Assembly: GCA_012513245.1 (NCBI GenBank)
Contig: JAAZCN010000021.1
Coordinates: 1-25,266 of the forward strand
Length of the DNA: 25,266 nt
Source: Synergistaceae bacterium
GTDB lineage: Bacteria > Synergistota > Synergistia > Synergistales > Synergistaceae
Direction: 5' to 3'
A program made the position numbers and the translations under genes. The notes under the pieces were generated by a model. That model searched no databases, was not told where the DNA came from, and saw nothing but the letters and a program-made list of their open reading frames with translations. This document shows positions 7,442-15,066 of the stretch, piece by piece (positions within the stretch are counted from its first letter, which is position 1; every line of letters begins with the position of its first letter).

Positions 7442-8572
7442 ATGAAGATGACCGTACCTTTGATGATCCTGTTCACAGTTTTAACTCTTGCTATATTTCA
7501 GCCGCTTGCAGTGATCCATGCTGAAGCTGCGGCAAAAACAACCTCAGGGATAAAGACTACGAAGGAGGGCAACAGTATGACTATTACTTTTAAAGATGAG
7601 ACTTACATCAGTGAAAAGGGCACGGGAGTAATTTATCTTGCGGGAGGATGCTTCTGGGGACTTGAAAAAATGATGCAGACGATCCCCGGAGTTGTAAGGG
7701 CGACAAGCGGATACGCCAATGGAGACCCCTTAATAACGCCAACATACAGGGAAGTCTGCAGCGGAAAGACAGGCTATCGTGAAACTGTACGGGTCCGGTA
7801 CAGAGAAGATAAGGTCAGCCTCGATGCCATCCTCTTCGCTTTCTTCACGGCCATTGACCCGACAGTTAGGAACAGGCAGGGCAATGATATCGGAAGCCAG
7901 TACCAGAGCGGTATATATTTTACAGACGAATCTTCTGCTAAAATCGTCGACCACGTAGTAAAGGTCGAAAAAAGCCGGCATAAAAACTTTGCTGTTGAGA
8001 TAAAACCGCTGGAGTCATTTTATGATGCCGAAGAATACCACCAGGATTACCTTGACAAAAATCCGGGGGGATACTGCCACATCACTCCGGCAGAGATAAA
8101 AATGGTTGAAAAAATGGTAGTTGACCCTGCAAAATACAGAAGGCCCGAAGATGAAGAGATAAGAAAACAGCTCTCGAAAGAGGCCTACATGGTCGCTGTT
8201 GAATCGGGAACTGAGCCCTCCTTCAACAACGAGTTCTGGGACCACAGGGAAAAGGGGATATATGTAGATATAGTCACAGGCGAACCCCTCTTCTCATCAA
8301 AAGACAAGTTTGAGAGCCCCTGCGGCTGGCCGGCATTTTCAAAGGCTATAGACCCAAACACGATCATCTATCTGGACGATAATTCTTTCTTTATGAGAAG
8401 GATAGAGGTAAGGAGCAGGGCCGGAAACTCGCATCTGGGACATGTTTTCCACGGAGACCCTCATTCGCCTAACGGCACCCGTTTCTGCATAAACAGCCTT
8501 TCACTCAGGTTCATCCCTTTAAGCGAGATGGAGAAAGAGGGTTACGGATACATGATGCAGTATGTGGCTTAG
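7442..8572 (+). CDS. msrAB: exported bifunctional methionine sulfoxide reductase MsrA-MsrB
   Basis: The fusion repairs both S- and R-methionine sulfoxide. Residues 1-28 look like a signal peptide (basic start, hydrophobic core, possible cleavage after IHA), so it probably acts outside the cytoplasm. The MsrA domain (about 60-220) has GCFWG with catalytic Cys70. The MsrB domain (about 240-365) ends in RFCIN with catalytic Cys349 and has a possible resolving Cys294 in SPCGWP. The paired CxxC zinc cysteines of many MsrBs are absent, as in other MsrAB fusions. No thioredoxin domain is fused, so the external electron donor is not apparent. A GGAGG site lies 8 nt before the ATG. It is last in the dedA-corA-msrAB cluster. 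An internal ATG (7577) could give a leaderless form, but I see no strong reason to prefer it. Confidence 0.94.
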   Translation: MKMTVPLMILFTVLTLAIFQPLAVIHAEAAAKTTSGIKTTKEGNSMTITFKDETYISEKGTGVIYLAGGCFWGLEKMMQTIPGVVRATSGYANGDPLITPTYREVCSGKTGYRETVRVRYREDKVSLDAILFAFFTAIDPTVRNRQGNDIGSQYQSGIYFTDESSAKIVDHVVKVEKSRHKNFAVEIKPLESFYDAEEYHQDYLDKNPGGYCHITPAEIKMVEKMVVDPAKYRRPEDEEIRKQLSKEAYMVAVESGTEPSFNNEFWDHREKGIYVDIVTGEPLFSSKDKFESPCGWPAFSKAIDPNTIIYLDDNSFFMRRIEVRSRAGNSHLGHVFHGDPHSPNGTRFCINSLSLRFIPLSEMEKEGYGYMMQYVA

Positions 8573-8577
8573 ATCGT

Positions 8578-8751
8578 GCCGGGAGGGCTGGCGGGGAGAA
8601 CACCCGCCGGGAGTCGGTTGCAAATATGTTGGGAATCAATGGGGTAAGGCAGCGACGAGCTCCATGTCGCGAGAAGTGGCGATTCCATCGCCGAGAAGAG
8701 GTTGTAAATGCAGGCAAGCGGGGCAAGAGTTGGCAAGCAGTTGGCAAGCAA
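8578..8751. repeat. GC-rich block of small hairpins and short repeats
   Basis: The gap after msrAB differs from its surroundings in base use. It holds a direct repeat GCCGGGAG (8578-8585, 8606-8613); hairpins GGCGGG/CCCGCC (8590-8595 with 8603-8608), GCGAC/GTCGC (8652-8656 with 8666-8670) and GGCGAT/ATCGCC (8678-8683 with 8687-8692); and four imperfect copies of a GGCAAG unit at 8712-8751, including an 11-bp tandem pair (8730-8740, 8741-8751). This resembles a repetitive extragenic palindrome or degenerate small mobile element. Whether it recurs elsewhere cannot be told from one window. Confidence 0.5.
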
Positions 8752-8755
8752 TTGG

Positions 8756-8786
8756 AAAAGGCAGCGGCGGGTGGCTTGCCGCTGCC
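8756..8786 (-). terminator. terminator of the typA-DUF815 operon
   Basis: A perfect 9-bp stem GGCAGCGGC/GCCGCTGCC (8760-8768 with 8778-8786) with a 9-nt loop is followed on the minus strand by TTTT (8756-8759). It lies 66 nt past the DUF815 stop. The T-run is short, so efficiency is uncertain. Confidence 0.6.
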
Positions 8787-8851
8787 GCCGAAGTAGTTAC
8801 CGCCTGCTTTGACAACAGATTAACGTCGCACTATCTAAGCCAATGGGAGTG

Positions 8852-10138
8852 CTATTCTTTTCTTCCAGCCATGAACTCTACGAACTGCCTGGCTGCTCTG
8901 CCTGAAAAACCTCCATGTTTGAGTTCCCACCGGATGGCTCCCAGTACCAGTTCCTCTTCGGTAGCATCCACCTTGTACTCTTTTGCCAGAGTCCTAACAA
9001 TGTTGAGATACTCTTCCTGCTCCGGCGAAAAATATCTGATCATGAGGCCAAATCTGTCAACGAGGGACATCCGTTCCTGCATTGTCTCGGATTCGTGCAT
9101 ATCCTCATACTTGTCATCCCTGTCAGCCCAGGCCTCTTTCATGAGGTGGCGTCTGTTGGATGTAGCATATATAAGAATGTTGTCAGGCCTTTTTTCAAGA
9201 CCCCCCTCTATGAATGCTTTGAGGAACTTGTACTCGACCTCAAAATGTTCAAAAGAGAGATCATCCATAAAAACAACAAACTTGTAGTTTCTTGTTTTTA
9301 TTAGATCTACGATCGTCTTGAGATCTTCGATCTGGTGTTTGTAGACCTCGACCATCCTAAGTCCCTGAGGAGCAAAGCGATTCAGAAGAGCTTTTACCGT
9401 AGAAGATTTGCCTGTACCGCTCTCTCCGTAAAGCAAAACGTTATTTGCCGGTCTGCCTTCAAGAAATGCGACTGTATTATCCACAAGTATCTTTTTCTGC
9501 GGATCATATCCCACAAGTCCTTCGAGGGTTATCTCTTCTGTATGAGTTACAGGTACTATTTCTTCTCTTTTACCGTCCCACCTGAAAGCTTTGTTAAGGG
9601 CATACTGTCCTGAGCCGTGTTTGTAATGAAATCCCAGCAGCTCTTCGTAAAAATCATCTGTATTCCCGGAGTTCCTGAGCGCCTCGGCAAGTTCCCGGAC
9701 AACATGGCCTGATGATCTGTCGAGTGCACTGTTCTCCAGCAGAAGCGGCTCATAATATCCGCATCTTCCAAAAGCGGAAACTTCGAGGTCTTTATCAATG
9801 AGGTTCAGATCGAAATTGAAATAAAAACGGATGGTCTCAATATCCTCTTTTACCAGCTGGGAGAGCGTTCCTGAAAGTTCTTGCCTGCGTTCCTGAGCAA
9901 GTGAGAAAGTGGTCTCAAACTTTGCAAAAAGCATGGTTATCCACGACTGCCAGATATTGCCGCTTATTCCCATCAGTTCTGCAGCCTCTGCCATACGGGA
10001 TACAGATTCATAGTACCAGGAGATCGCCTCCTGCTTGTACCCATCATCTATTTGACCGGCACTTTTTATAAGTCCGGATATACATGCAAAGACCTCATCT
10101 TTTTCAAATTCCCTGAGAGCAATAAGCTCCGCTTTCAT
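8852..10138 (-). CDS. DUF815-family AAA-type ATPase
   Basis: This is a 428-aa P-loop ATPase of the DUF815 family, whose cellular role is not established. The N-terminal 200 residues are helical and lack a recognised catalytic motif. The ATPase core has Walker A GESGTGKS (238-245), Walker B VVFMDD (288-293), a sensor-1-like YATSNRRH (325-331) and a sensor-2-like GFSGRAARQF near 410-419. A conserved ERMSLVDRFG segment lies between them. Its ATG follows the typA stop with no gap (TAAATG), and GAGG inside the end of typA acts as its ribosome site, so the two are cotranscribed and probably coupled. A GC-rich hairpin with a T-run follows. Confidence 0.9.
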   Translation of the reverse strand: MKAELIALREFEKDEVFACISGLIKSAGQIDDGYKQEAISWYYESVSRMAEAAELMGISGNIWQSWITMLFAKFETTFSLAQERRQELSGTLSQLVKEDIETIRFYFNFDLNLIDKDLEVSAFGRCGYYEPLLLENSALDRSSGHVVRELAEALRNSGNTDDFYEELLGFHYKHGSGQYALNKAFRWDGKREEIVPVTHTEEITLEGLVGYDPQKKILVDNTVAFLEGRPANNVLLYGESGTGKSSTVKALLNRFAPQGLRMVEVYKHQIEDLKTIVDLIKTRNYKFVVFMDDLSFEHFEVEYKFLKAFIEGGLEKRPDNILIYATSNRRHLMKEAWADRDDKYEDMHESETMQERMSLVDRFGLMIRYFSPEQEEYLNIVRTLAKEYKVDATEEELVLGAIRWELKHGGFSGRAARQFVEFMAGRKE

Positions 10139-12034
10139 TTATTCATCCTCGTCAGATTCCACTACTCCTGCTCTGGCTCTTGCTTTTTTTCGTTCATCTG
10201 AATTGAGGATCATTTTACGGATCCTCACGTTGAGGGGCGTAACTTCGACAAGCTCGTCGTCGCCGATCCATTCAAGCGCTGTATCGATAGTCATTATCCT
10301 GGGAACATCAAGCACTGTGATCATATCTTTCGTCGCTGACCTGTGGTTGGTCTGTTGTTTTCTCTTGCTCGGGTTGCAGGGGAGGTCTTTGTTCCGGGAA
10401 CTCTCACCTATGACCTGACCGTTATAGACCGGTTCACCGGGCTTAACGAAGAGCAATCCGCGTTCCTGGAGATTATCGAGGGCATAGCTCGTAGTTGTTC
10501 CACTATCCATACTCACAAGGGAGCCTCTGTTTCTTGATACTATATCTCCTACCCATTCACTGTAACCAACGAATCTTGAAGCCAGTATCCCGAGGCCTCT
10601 TGTATCTGTGAGAAATTCTCCTCTGTAGCCGATAAGGCCTCTTGTCGGTATCCGGAATGAAAGCCGAAGCACACCGGTGCCTCCGTTTTCCATGTTCTTA
10701 AGCTCACCTTTGCGCTGAGCCAGTTTTTGGATCACGACTCCCTGATATATCTCCGGAACGTCTACTATTACTTCCTCCATGGGTTCCAGCATCTTACCTT
10801 TGGCGTCGTGTTGTACTATAACTTCCGGTCTTGATACACATATTTCAGAACCTTCCCTGCGCATCTCTTCAATTAGTATGCCAAGATGAAGTTCACCTCT
10901 GCCCGATACCTTAACTCCATCGGGACGTCCGATATCTTCCATGCGAAGTGCAGGGTCAGTTTTTGTCTCACGCTCTATTCTAGCTTTGAGCTGCCTAAGG
11001 GTTATAGAGTTTCCGTCCTGACCGGCAAAGGGGCTTGTATTGACAAGGAAGAACATCGAGACAGTAGGTTCTTCTATATCCAGCGGGTGCATCACTTGTC
11101 CGGTAAATTCAGGCGAATTGATAGTGTCACCGAGGTCTAAATTCTCCGGTCCTGTAAACCAGACTATATCCCCGGCTCCGACGGCGTCTACTTCAGTCCT
11201 TATCAGGCCGTTAGTCACATAAAGATGCGTACAGGAAGAAGTCTCCGTAGAAACTATCTCCCAGTCGGTCTGATCGTAATCCTTCCATCTGGTATGTGTC
11301 CTGACTATTTTGTCACCTTTACGTATAGTGCCCTGAAGGATCCTTCCGCATCCTATCCTTCCGAGATACTCGCTCCAAGAAAGAGTACAGACCTGCATGA
11401 GGAATGGCTTGTCCATCTCAGCCTGAGGCGCGGGCACTTTTTCTATTATCGTCCTGAAAAGGTCGTCCATTCCGGGTTTAACGTTCTCTTCCATTTTGTC
11501 AAGATCGTCAACGAACCAACCCTGAAGCCCTGAGCCGTAGAGGACTTTAAAGTCGCACTGCTCTTCTGTTGCTCCAAGTTCTATGAAAAGATCAAAAGTT
11601 TTATCAAGGGCTCCGTTTGGATCTGCATTTGGTCTGTCGACCTTATTTACGATCACGATGGGCTTTAGTCCCAGCCTGAGTGCTCTCATGAGAACATATC
11701 TCGTCTGCGGCATAGGTCCTTCGTTTGCATCAACAAGAAGGAGGACAGAATCTACCATTGAAAGTACTCTCTCGACCTCTCCGGAAAAATCTGCATGTCC
11801 GGGAGTATCAACAATGTTTATTTTGTAGCCGCCCCACTCTACCGTGCAGTGCTTGGCCTTTATGGTTATGCCCCGCTCTCGTTCAATCGTTCCCGCATCC
11901 ATGACACGTTCTTCCACGACCTGGTTATCCCTGAAAAGCCTCGCCGATTTAAATATACCGTCGATAAGGGTGGTCTTGCCATGGTCGATATGGGCTATAA
12001 TGGCTATATTTCTGATTTTTGATGAGTCCTGCAT
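10139..12034 (-). CDS. typA: ribosome-associated GTPase TypA/BipA
   Basis: TypA is a translational GTPase related to EF-G and LepA that binds the ribosome and supports large-subunit assembly and growth under stress. The G domain shows AHIDHGKT (14-21), DTPGHADF and NKVDRP. The EF-Tu domain 2, EF-G-like domain III/V and C-terminal TypA domain follow in the usual order, ending in an acidic tail ESDEDE. I chose the ATG at 12034 (631 aa) because AAGGGAA lies 8 nt upstream and the family N-terminus begins here. The longer frame starts with TTG at 12088 and has no ribosome site. Its own promoter lies at 12121-12150. The DUF815 ATPase follows immediately. Confidence 0.96.
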   Translation of the reverse strand: MQDSSKIRNIAIIAHIDHGKTTLIDGIFKSARLFRDNQVVEERVMDAGTIERERGITIKAKHCTVEWGGYKINIVDTPGHADFSGEVERVLSMVDSVLLLVDANEGPMPQTRYVLMRALRLGLKPIVIVNKVDRPNADPNGALDKTFDLFIELGATEEQCDFKVLYGSGLQGWFVDDLDKMEENVKPGMDDLFRTIIEKVPAPQAEMDKPFLMQVCTLSWSEYLGRIGCGRILQGTIRKGDKIVRTHTRWKDYDQTDWEIVSTETSSCTHLYVTNGLIRTEVDAVGAGDIVWFTGPENLDLGDTINSPEFTGQVMHPLDIEEPTVSMFFLVNTSPFAGQDGNSITLRQLKARIERETKTDPALRMEDIGRPDGVKVSGRGELHLGILIEEMRREGSEICVSRPEVIVQHDAKGKMLEPMEEVIVDVPEIYQGVVIQKLAQRKGELKNMENGGTGVLRLSFRIPTRGLIGYRGEFLTDTRGLGILASRFVGYSEWVGDIVSRNRGSLVSMDSGTTTSYALDNLQERGLLFVKPGEPVYNGQVIGESSRNKDLPCNPSKRKQQTNHRSATKDMITVLDVPRIMTIDTALEWIGDDELVEVTPLNVRIRKMILNSDERKKARARAGVVESDEDE

Positions 12035-12042
12035 TGTTTTTG

Positions 12043-12050
12043 TTCCCTTC
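12043..12050 (-). promoter_or_regulatory. Shine-Dalgarno fixing the typA start
   Basis: GAAGGGAA on the minus strand, 8 nt before the ATG at 12034. It disfavours the TTG start at 12088. Confidence 0.65.
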
Positions 12051-12120
12051 ATCTGCAGATTACCGCTATACGGCACAGATATTTTCAAACTTTAGAGATA
12101 TCGATATTTGACAAACGAGA

Positions 12121-12150
12121 ATTATATCACTATATACCCAGTCAAGTCAA
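12121..12150 (-). promoter_or_regulatory. promoter of the typA-DUF815 operon
   Basis: TTGACT (12145-12150), an 18-nt spacer and a perfect TATAAT (12121-12126) on the minus strand. The -35 overlaps the T-run of the preceding terminator. Confidence 0.65.
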
Positions 12151-12176
12151 AAAATATAGCCGCCCTTAAAGGCGAC
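12149..12176 (-). terminator. terminator of the YheO/DauR-type regulator gene
   Basis: A 6-bp stem (12159-12164 with 12171-12176, one G-T wobble) and a 6-nt loop, then TATA and six T on the minus strand (12149-12154). It ends inside the typA -35 element. Confidence 0.6.
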
Positions 12177-12202
12177 CAAGTCAAAATTTATTGTTATGTC
12201 TA

Positions 12203-12856
12203 TTAGGCCTGATCGTTCCTTACCGACCTCAGATCTGCATAGAGCGTATATCGGCTCCTGCCCATCTCCTTAGCAAGACTCTCGATCGCCCCTTTAAGCT
12301 CAAAAAAACCGAGGTTGTCCATATATTTTATGCACTGCTTCCTCTCTTCACTGCTTAAAAAGTTCAGTGGTTTTCCAAACTTTTTTCTTGCTTTCTCTAT
12401 TAGAGAATGGTCATCCTTTATCCCGCTGAACTTTTCTGTTTTCACTGTATCAAACGAGAGGAGATCAGTCCTCATCATAAAATCGCCCATATCTTTCAGT
12501 ATGCTCCCCTTTGTCATGTCAAAATTAATACAGAGGAAGCCAACGATTTTGTCATATTCATCTTTTATAAGAGCCACCCCCGAACGCATGGGCCTGCCAC
12601 TTCCGGCTTCTGAGAGATAATTGGCAACATAGTCGACTTCAAGAGCTTTTGGATTTGACATAAGAAACTTTCCGAAATCAGTCATAGGTGCATTTATATC
12701 TCTGCCCGTCAGGTTCCCGTTCACCAGTGCAACTATGGAGGTGTCCCCGTCAGAAACATCATGCAGGACTATTTCATAGTCGTTCCCCAGCATTTTGCCG
12801 AGAAGCTCCACAACAGGTATGAAAGGAATAACGACAGGATGTACTTTTTTTGACAT
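12203..12856 (-). CDS. YheO/DauR-type PAS-HTH transcriptional regulator
   Basis: The 217-aa protein has a YheO-like PAS domain (PAS_6; about 8-118, with GNDYEIVLHDVSDGDTSIV) and a C-terminal helix-turn-helix (HTH_22; about 155-213, with SLAKEMGRSRYTLYADLR). In Pseudomonas aeruginosa a member of this family, DauR, represses the dauBAR D-arginine operon, and DauB there belongs to the ornithine-cyclodeaminase family. Here the regulator lies directly downstream of such a gene, so it plausibly senses an amino acid or related metabolite and controls that gene. This is inference from context. A strong terminator stands between the two genes, its T-run reaching almost to the GAGG ribosome site. No separate promoter is obvious. 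Confidence 0.88.
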   Translation of the reverse strand: MSKKVHPVVIPFIPVVELLGKMLGNDYEIVLHDVSDGDTSIVALVNGNLTGRDINAPMTDFGKFLMSNPKALEVDYVANYLSEAGSGRPMRSGVALIKDEYDKIVGFLCINFDMTKGSILKDMGDFMMRTDLLSFDTVKTEKFSGIKDDHSLIEKARKKFGKPLNFLSSEERKQCIKYMDNLGFFELKGAIESLAKEMGRSRYTLYADLRSVRNDQA

Positions 12857-12869
12857 ATGCTCGCCTCAC

Positions 12870-12910
12870 AAAAAACTGATGGGAGAGTATCACGGGTCAT
12901 CTCCCATCAG
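12870..12910 (-). terminator. strong intercistronic terminator before the regulator gene
   Basis: A perfect 11-bp stem CTGATGGGAGA/TCTCCCATCAG (12876-12886 with 12900-12910), a 13-nt loop and six T on the minus strand (12870-12875). It lies 14 nt after the dehydrogenase stop and ends 14 nt before the regulator's ATG. Confidence 0.8.
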
Positions 12911-12923
12911 CAAAAGTTTTTTG

Positions 12924-13928
12924 TTATGAAAGTTCGATAAGGGTACCTATTCCCGCTTCAGTCGCTTTTTTCGCAATTTCAGCCGCAGCTACTATATCAA
13001 GTGTTGCAAAACCTACTGTCTTCATGATCGTTATCTCGTCTTTGGAGCGGCGGCCTTCAACTTTACCCAGTATCAGTTCGCCAAGCTCTCCGGCGATAGA
13101 ATCAGAAGAAAAGAGACCTTCTTTCATAGGAATGATAAAATCCCCCGCTTCCGAAAGGACTGCTTCATGGTTATCTACAAAAATTCTGCCGGCACGGCGG
13201 ATAAGCTCCGCAGGCAGCTCCCTTTTATCAGCAGTGTAAGACCCCACTCCGTTTATATGGCATCCGGGCTTGATATCCTCGTTAGAAAAGACCGGGTTTG
13301 CCGACGTAGTGACTGTTGTTATGATGTCCGCGTCTGTTACAGCTGCCTTCGAAGTAACTGCCTCAACAAGCTTCACTCCAAAGCGGTCCGCAAGAGGCTG
13401 GTTTTTTTCAACAAAAGCCGCTGCTCGACCGGGAAGCGCATCGAATATTCTTATCTCCTTGAGTTTTCTGACCGTCATAAGTGCCTCCAGCTGGGCAGGT
13501 CCTTGACCGCCGGTCCCGAAAAGGGCTCCGATCTTGCTGTCAGGGTTTGAAAGGAGCTCCGTTGCTGCCCCTGATATTGCGGCTGTTCTTATCTGTGTAA
13601 GGGTAGTTCCCTCTATTATCGCGGTAACAAGTCCTGTATTGCCGTCTATAAGCGCGACTGTGGCCGGAATGACAGGAATACCTTTTTCGGCATTCGCCGG
13701 AAAATAGGAGACCAGTTTCACTCCTGCCATATTAAGCTCTCCTCCGACGTAGGCAGGCATAAACATACACTGCCCGTCCTTTGATTCTGTCTCCAGGTTA
13801 ATGCGGAGGGGAACTTTCGCCTTGCCTTGGGTATGGAGGACAAAGGCCTTTTTGTCTGCCTCAATGGCATCTCTCATGGTAAACACAGAAAGAATATCTT
13901 TTCTCGATAAAAGTAACATCTGTGGCAC
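12924..13928 (-). CDS. ornithine cyclodeaminase/mu-crystallin-family NAD(P)-dependent dehydrogenase
   Basis: Members of this family include ornithine cyclodeaminase, alanine dehydrogenase (archaeal), ketimine reductases and the arginine dehydrogenase DauB. The 334-aa protein has the N-terminal substrate-binding fold with Lys71 in AGVKLVS and Arg114 in TQIRTAA, and a Rossmann fold with GTGGQG (138-143). The segment HINGVGSYTADKREL shows Tyr where ornithine cyclodeaminases usually carry a catalytic Asp (GGDxPGKTEL), so true ornithine cyclodeamination is doubtful and an amino-acid dehydrogenase or imine reductase is more likely. The ATG is preceded by AAAGGAG at 9 nt. Gene order with a DauR-type regulator supports a role in amino-acid catabolism. 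The substrate cannot be named. Confidence 0.9.
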   Translation of the reverse strand: MPQMLLLSRKDILSVFTMRDAIEADKKAFVLHTQGKAKVPLRINLETESKDGQCMFMPAYVGGELNMAGVKLVSYFPANAEKGIPVIPATVALIDGNTGLVTAIIEGTTLTQIRTAAISGAATELLSNPDSKIGALFGTGGQGPAQLEALMTVRKLKEIRIFDALPGRAAAFVEKNQPLADRFGVKLVEAVTSKAAVTDADIITTVTTSANPVFSNEDIKPGCHINGVGSYTADKRELPAELIRRAGRIFVDNHEAVLSEAGDFIIPMKEGLFSSDSIAGELGELILGKVEGRRSKDEITIMKTVGFATLDIVAAAEIAKKATEAGIGTLIELS

Positions 13929-13977
13929 TCCTTTCTTACTCGTCTTACTCGCTTAAATTTTTTTAACTTCCTTAGAT

Positions 13978-13983
13978 ATTATA
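13978..13983 (-). promoter_or_regulatory. possible -10 element for the dehydrogenase gene
   Basis: A perfect TATAAT lies in the AT-rich gap upstream of the dehydrogenase ATG, but no good -35 is found 16-18 nt above it. Use as a promoter is uncertain. Confidence 0.25.
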
Positions 13984-14029
13984 CTTCATTAAAAAGACTA
14001 TTAGTTTAGACTTACCGTACGAGCTAACC

Positions 14030-14893
14030 TTATTTCTGTGTGAACGCTGCGCGCAGCAGATCAAGGCCTGCTATCAGGATGACCGCTGCAACTACCCACT
14101 GGAGCATGCTGGTATCAAGACTCTTGACGATAAATACAGCAGAGAGAACTCCGAGTATCCCAAAGATACTGCTGAAGAGAGTTATCTTTCTGGAATACTG
14201 GCCGAGACGAATGAATTCCATTCCGCCGACCGGGACAGAGAATGTGCAAGCACCCATCATTACAGGGAATGCAATGGCAGGGTTAAGTCCAAGAGCATAG
14301 ACCGTAGCCATCGTTGGAGCGTATGAACCTACACCTACGTTGTTTAAGGCACCGTAGACCAAAAGAAGCACCATGCCAAGCACAAGTTTCCCGCCGGTCA
14401 GGCCTGCAGCCTCACCACCGGAAGGCAGAATCCCAAATTTGCCTGCAACTACAAAGAATGTCGCAAGTATAAGTCCAACTCCCATAAACATCCTTATGTG
14501 TTTAACGGGCATCTTAACAACAAAACGTGGACCGAAGTAAGCGCCTATCATCTGTGAGACTATCAGGAGGACAAGGGTCATCTGGTCGACGTCTATCGAT
14601 GATATGTAGGCAAGGGCCATAACAGCTACCGGGATAGCGCACTGTGTGTTAAGCGTTCCGGGAAGCTTTGCGTCATCAACAAGTTTTCTTGCACGATAAA
14701 GGACCGTTGAAAGCGCAAAATCGGAAATACCGAAAGTTGAGAAAAAGAAACATACTGCTCCCCAAACTGCAAGGAGTATGTTGTTTCCAGGCTCAGCCCA
14801 TGCTTCCTTTTTATGTTTCATGAAATCTGTAAAGAAACGGAATGCAAAAAGTCCATTGACCAATACTATTAACAACAGCAAAATCTTGACCAT
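14030..14893 (-). CDS. TauE/SafE-like membrane permease
   Basis: The 287-aa protein is almost wholly hydrophobic, with about eight membrane segments in two similar halves. TauE/SafE-type repeats are suggested by the paired glycine-rich motifs near FFFSTFGISDFALS and YGALNNVGVGSYAP. Family members export sulfite, sulfoacetate or other small organic anions, and I cannot tell the substrate. I place the start at ATG 14893 because AGGAGG (14903-14908) lies 9 nt before it. The longer frame begins with TTG at 14917, upstream of that site. It has its own promoter (14940-14969) and is 101 bp from the downstream dehydrogenase gene, so the two could be cotranscribed. Confidence 0.82.
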   Translation of the reverse strand: MVKILLLLIVLVNGLFAFRFFTDFMKHKKEAWAEPGNNILLAVWGAVCFFFSTFGISDFALSTVLYRARKLVDDAKLPGTLNTQCAIPVAVMALAYISSIDVDQMTLVLLIVSQMIGAYFGPRFVVKMPVKHIRMFMGVGLILATFFVVAGKFGILPSGGEAAGLTGGKLVLGMVLLLVYGALNNVGVGSYAPTMATVYALGLNPAIAFPVMMGACTFSVPVGGMEFIRLGQYSRKITLFSSIFGILGVLSAVFIVKSLDTSMLQWVVAAVILIAGLDLLRAAFTQK

Positions 14894-14902
14894 ACTTACC
14901 AG

Positions 14903-14908
14903 CCTCCT
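14903..14908 (-). promoter_or_regulatory. Shine-Dalgarno fixing the permease start
   Basis: AGGAGG on the minus strand, 9 nt before the ATG at 14893. Confidence 0.7.
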
Positions 14909-14939
14909 ATTTAGCAATGTGAATAACTTTACTCTGTGA

Positions 14940-14969
14940 ATAATATCATTTTATACACTTTTTTGTCAA
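14940..14969 (-). promoter_or_regulatory. promoter of the TauE/SafE-like gene
   Basis: A perfect TTGACA (14964-14969), an 18-nt spacer and TATTAT (14940-14945) on the minus strand, just after the upstream operon's terminator. Confidence 0.65.
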
Positions 14970-15003
14970 CTATACAATTTTTTATATTTCACGGCTGAAA
15001 AAC

Positions 15004-15042
15004 AAAAAATCACCGCTTCTGTAATGCCTGCGGTGATTTTTT
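15004..15042 (-). terminator. terminator of the ychF-to-hydroxyacid-dehydrogenase operon
   Basis: A perfect 13-bp repeat made of six A, TCACCGC, a 13-nt loop, then GCGGTGA and six T (15004-15016 with 15030-15042). It can work in both directions and lies 24 nt past the dehydrogenase stop. Confidence 0.88.
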
Positions 15043-15066
15043 ATATCTGTCTTTCATGCCGAATGG

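Noticed and set aside
8712..8751. GGCAAG repeats as a CRISPR remnant
   Set aside because: Units are about 9-11 bp with no spacers, and no cas genes are in the window.
8562..9287. A 241-codon rightward open frame
   Set aside because: It starts inside msrAB, crosses the hairpin block and runs antisense to the DUF815 gene. It shows no family resemblance or ribosome site.
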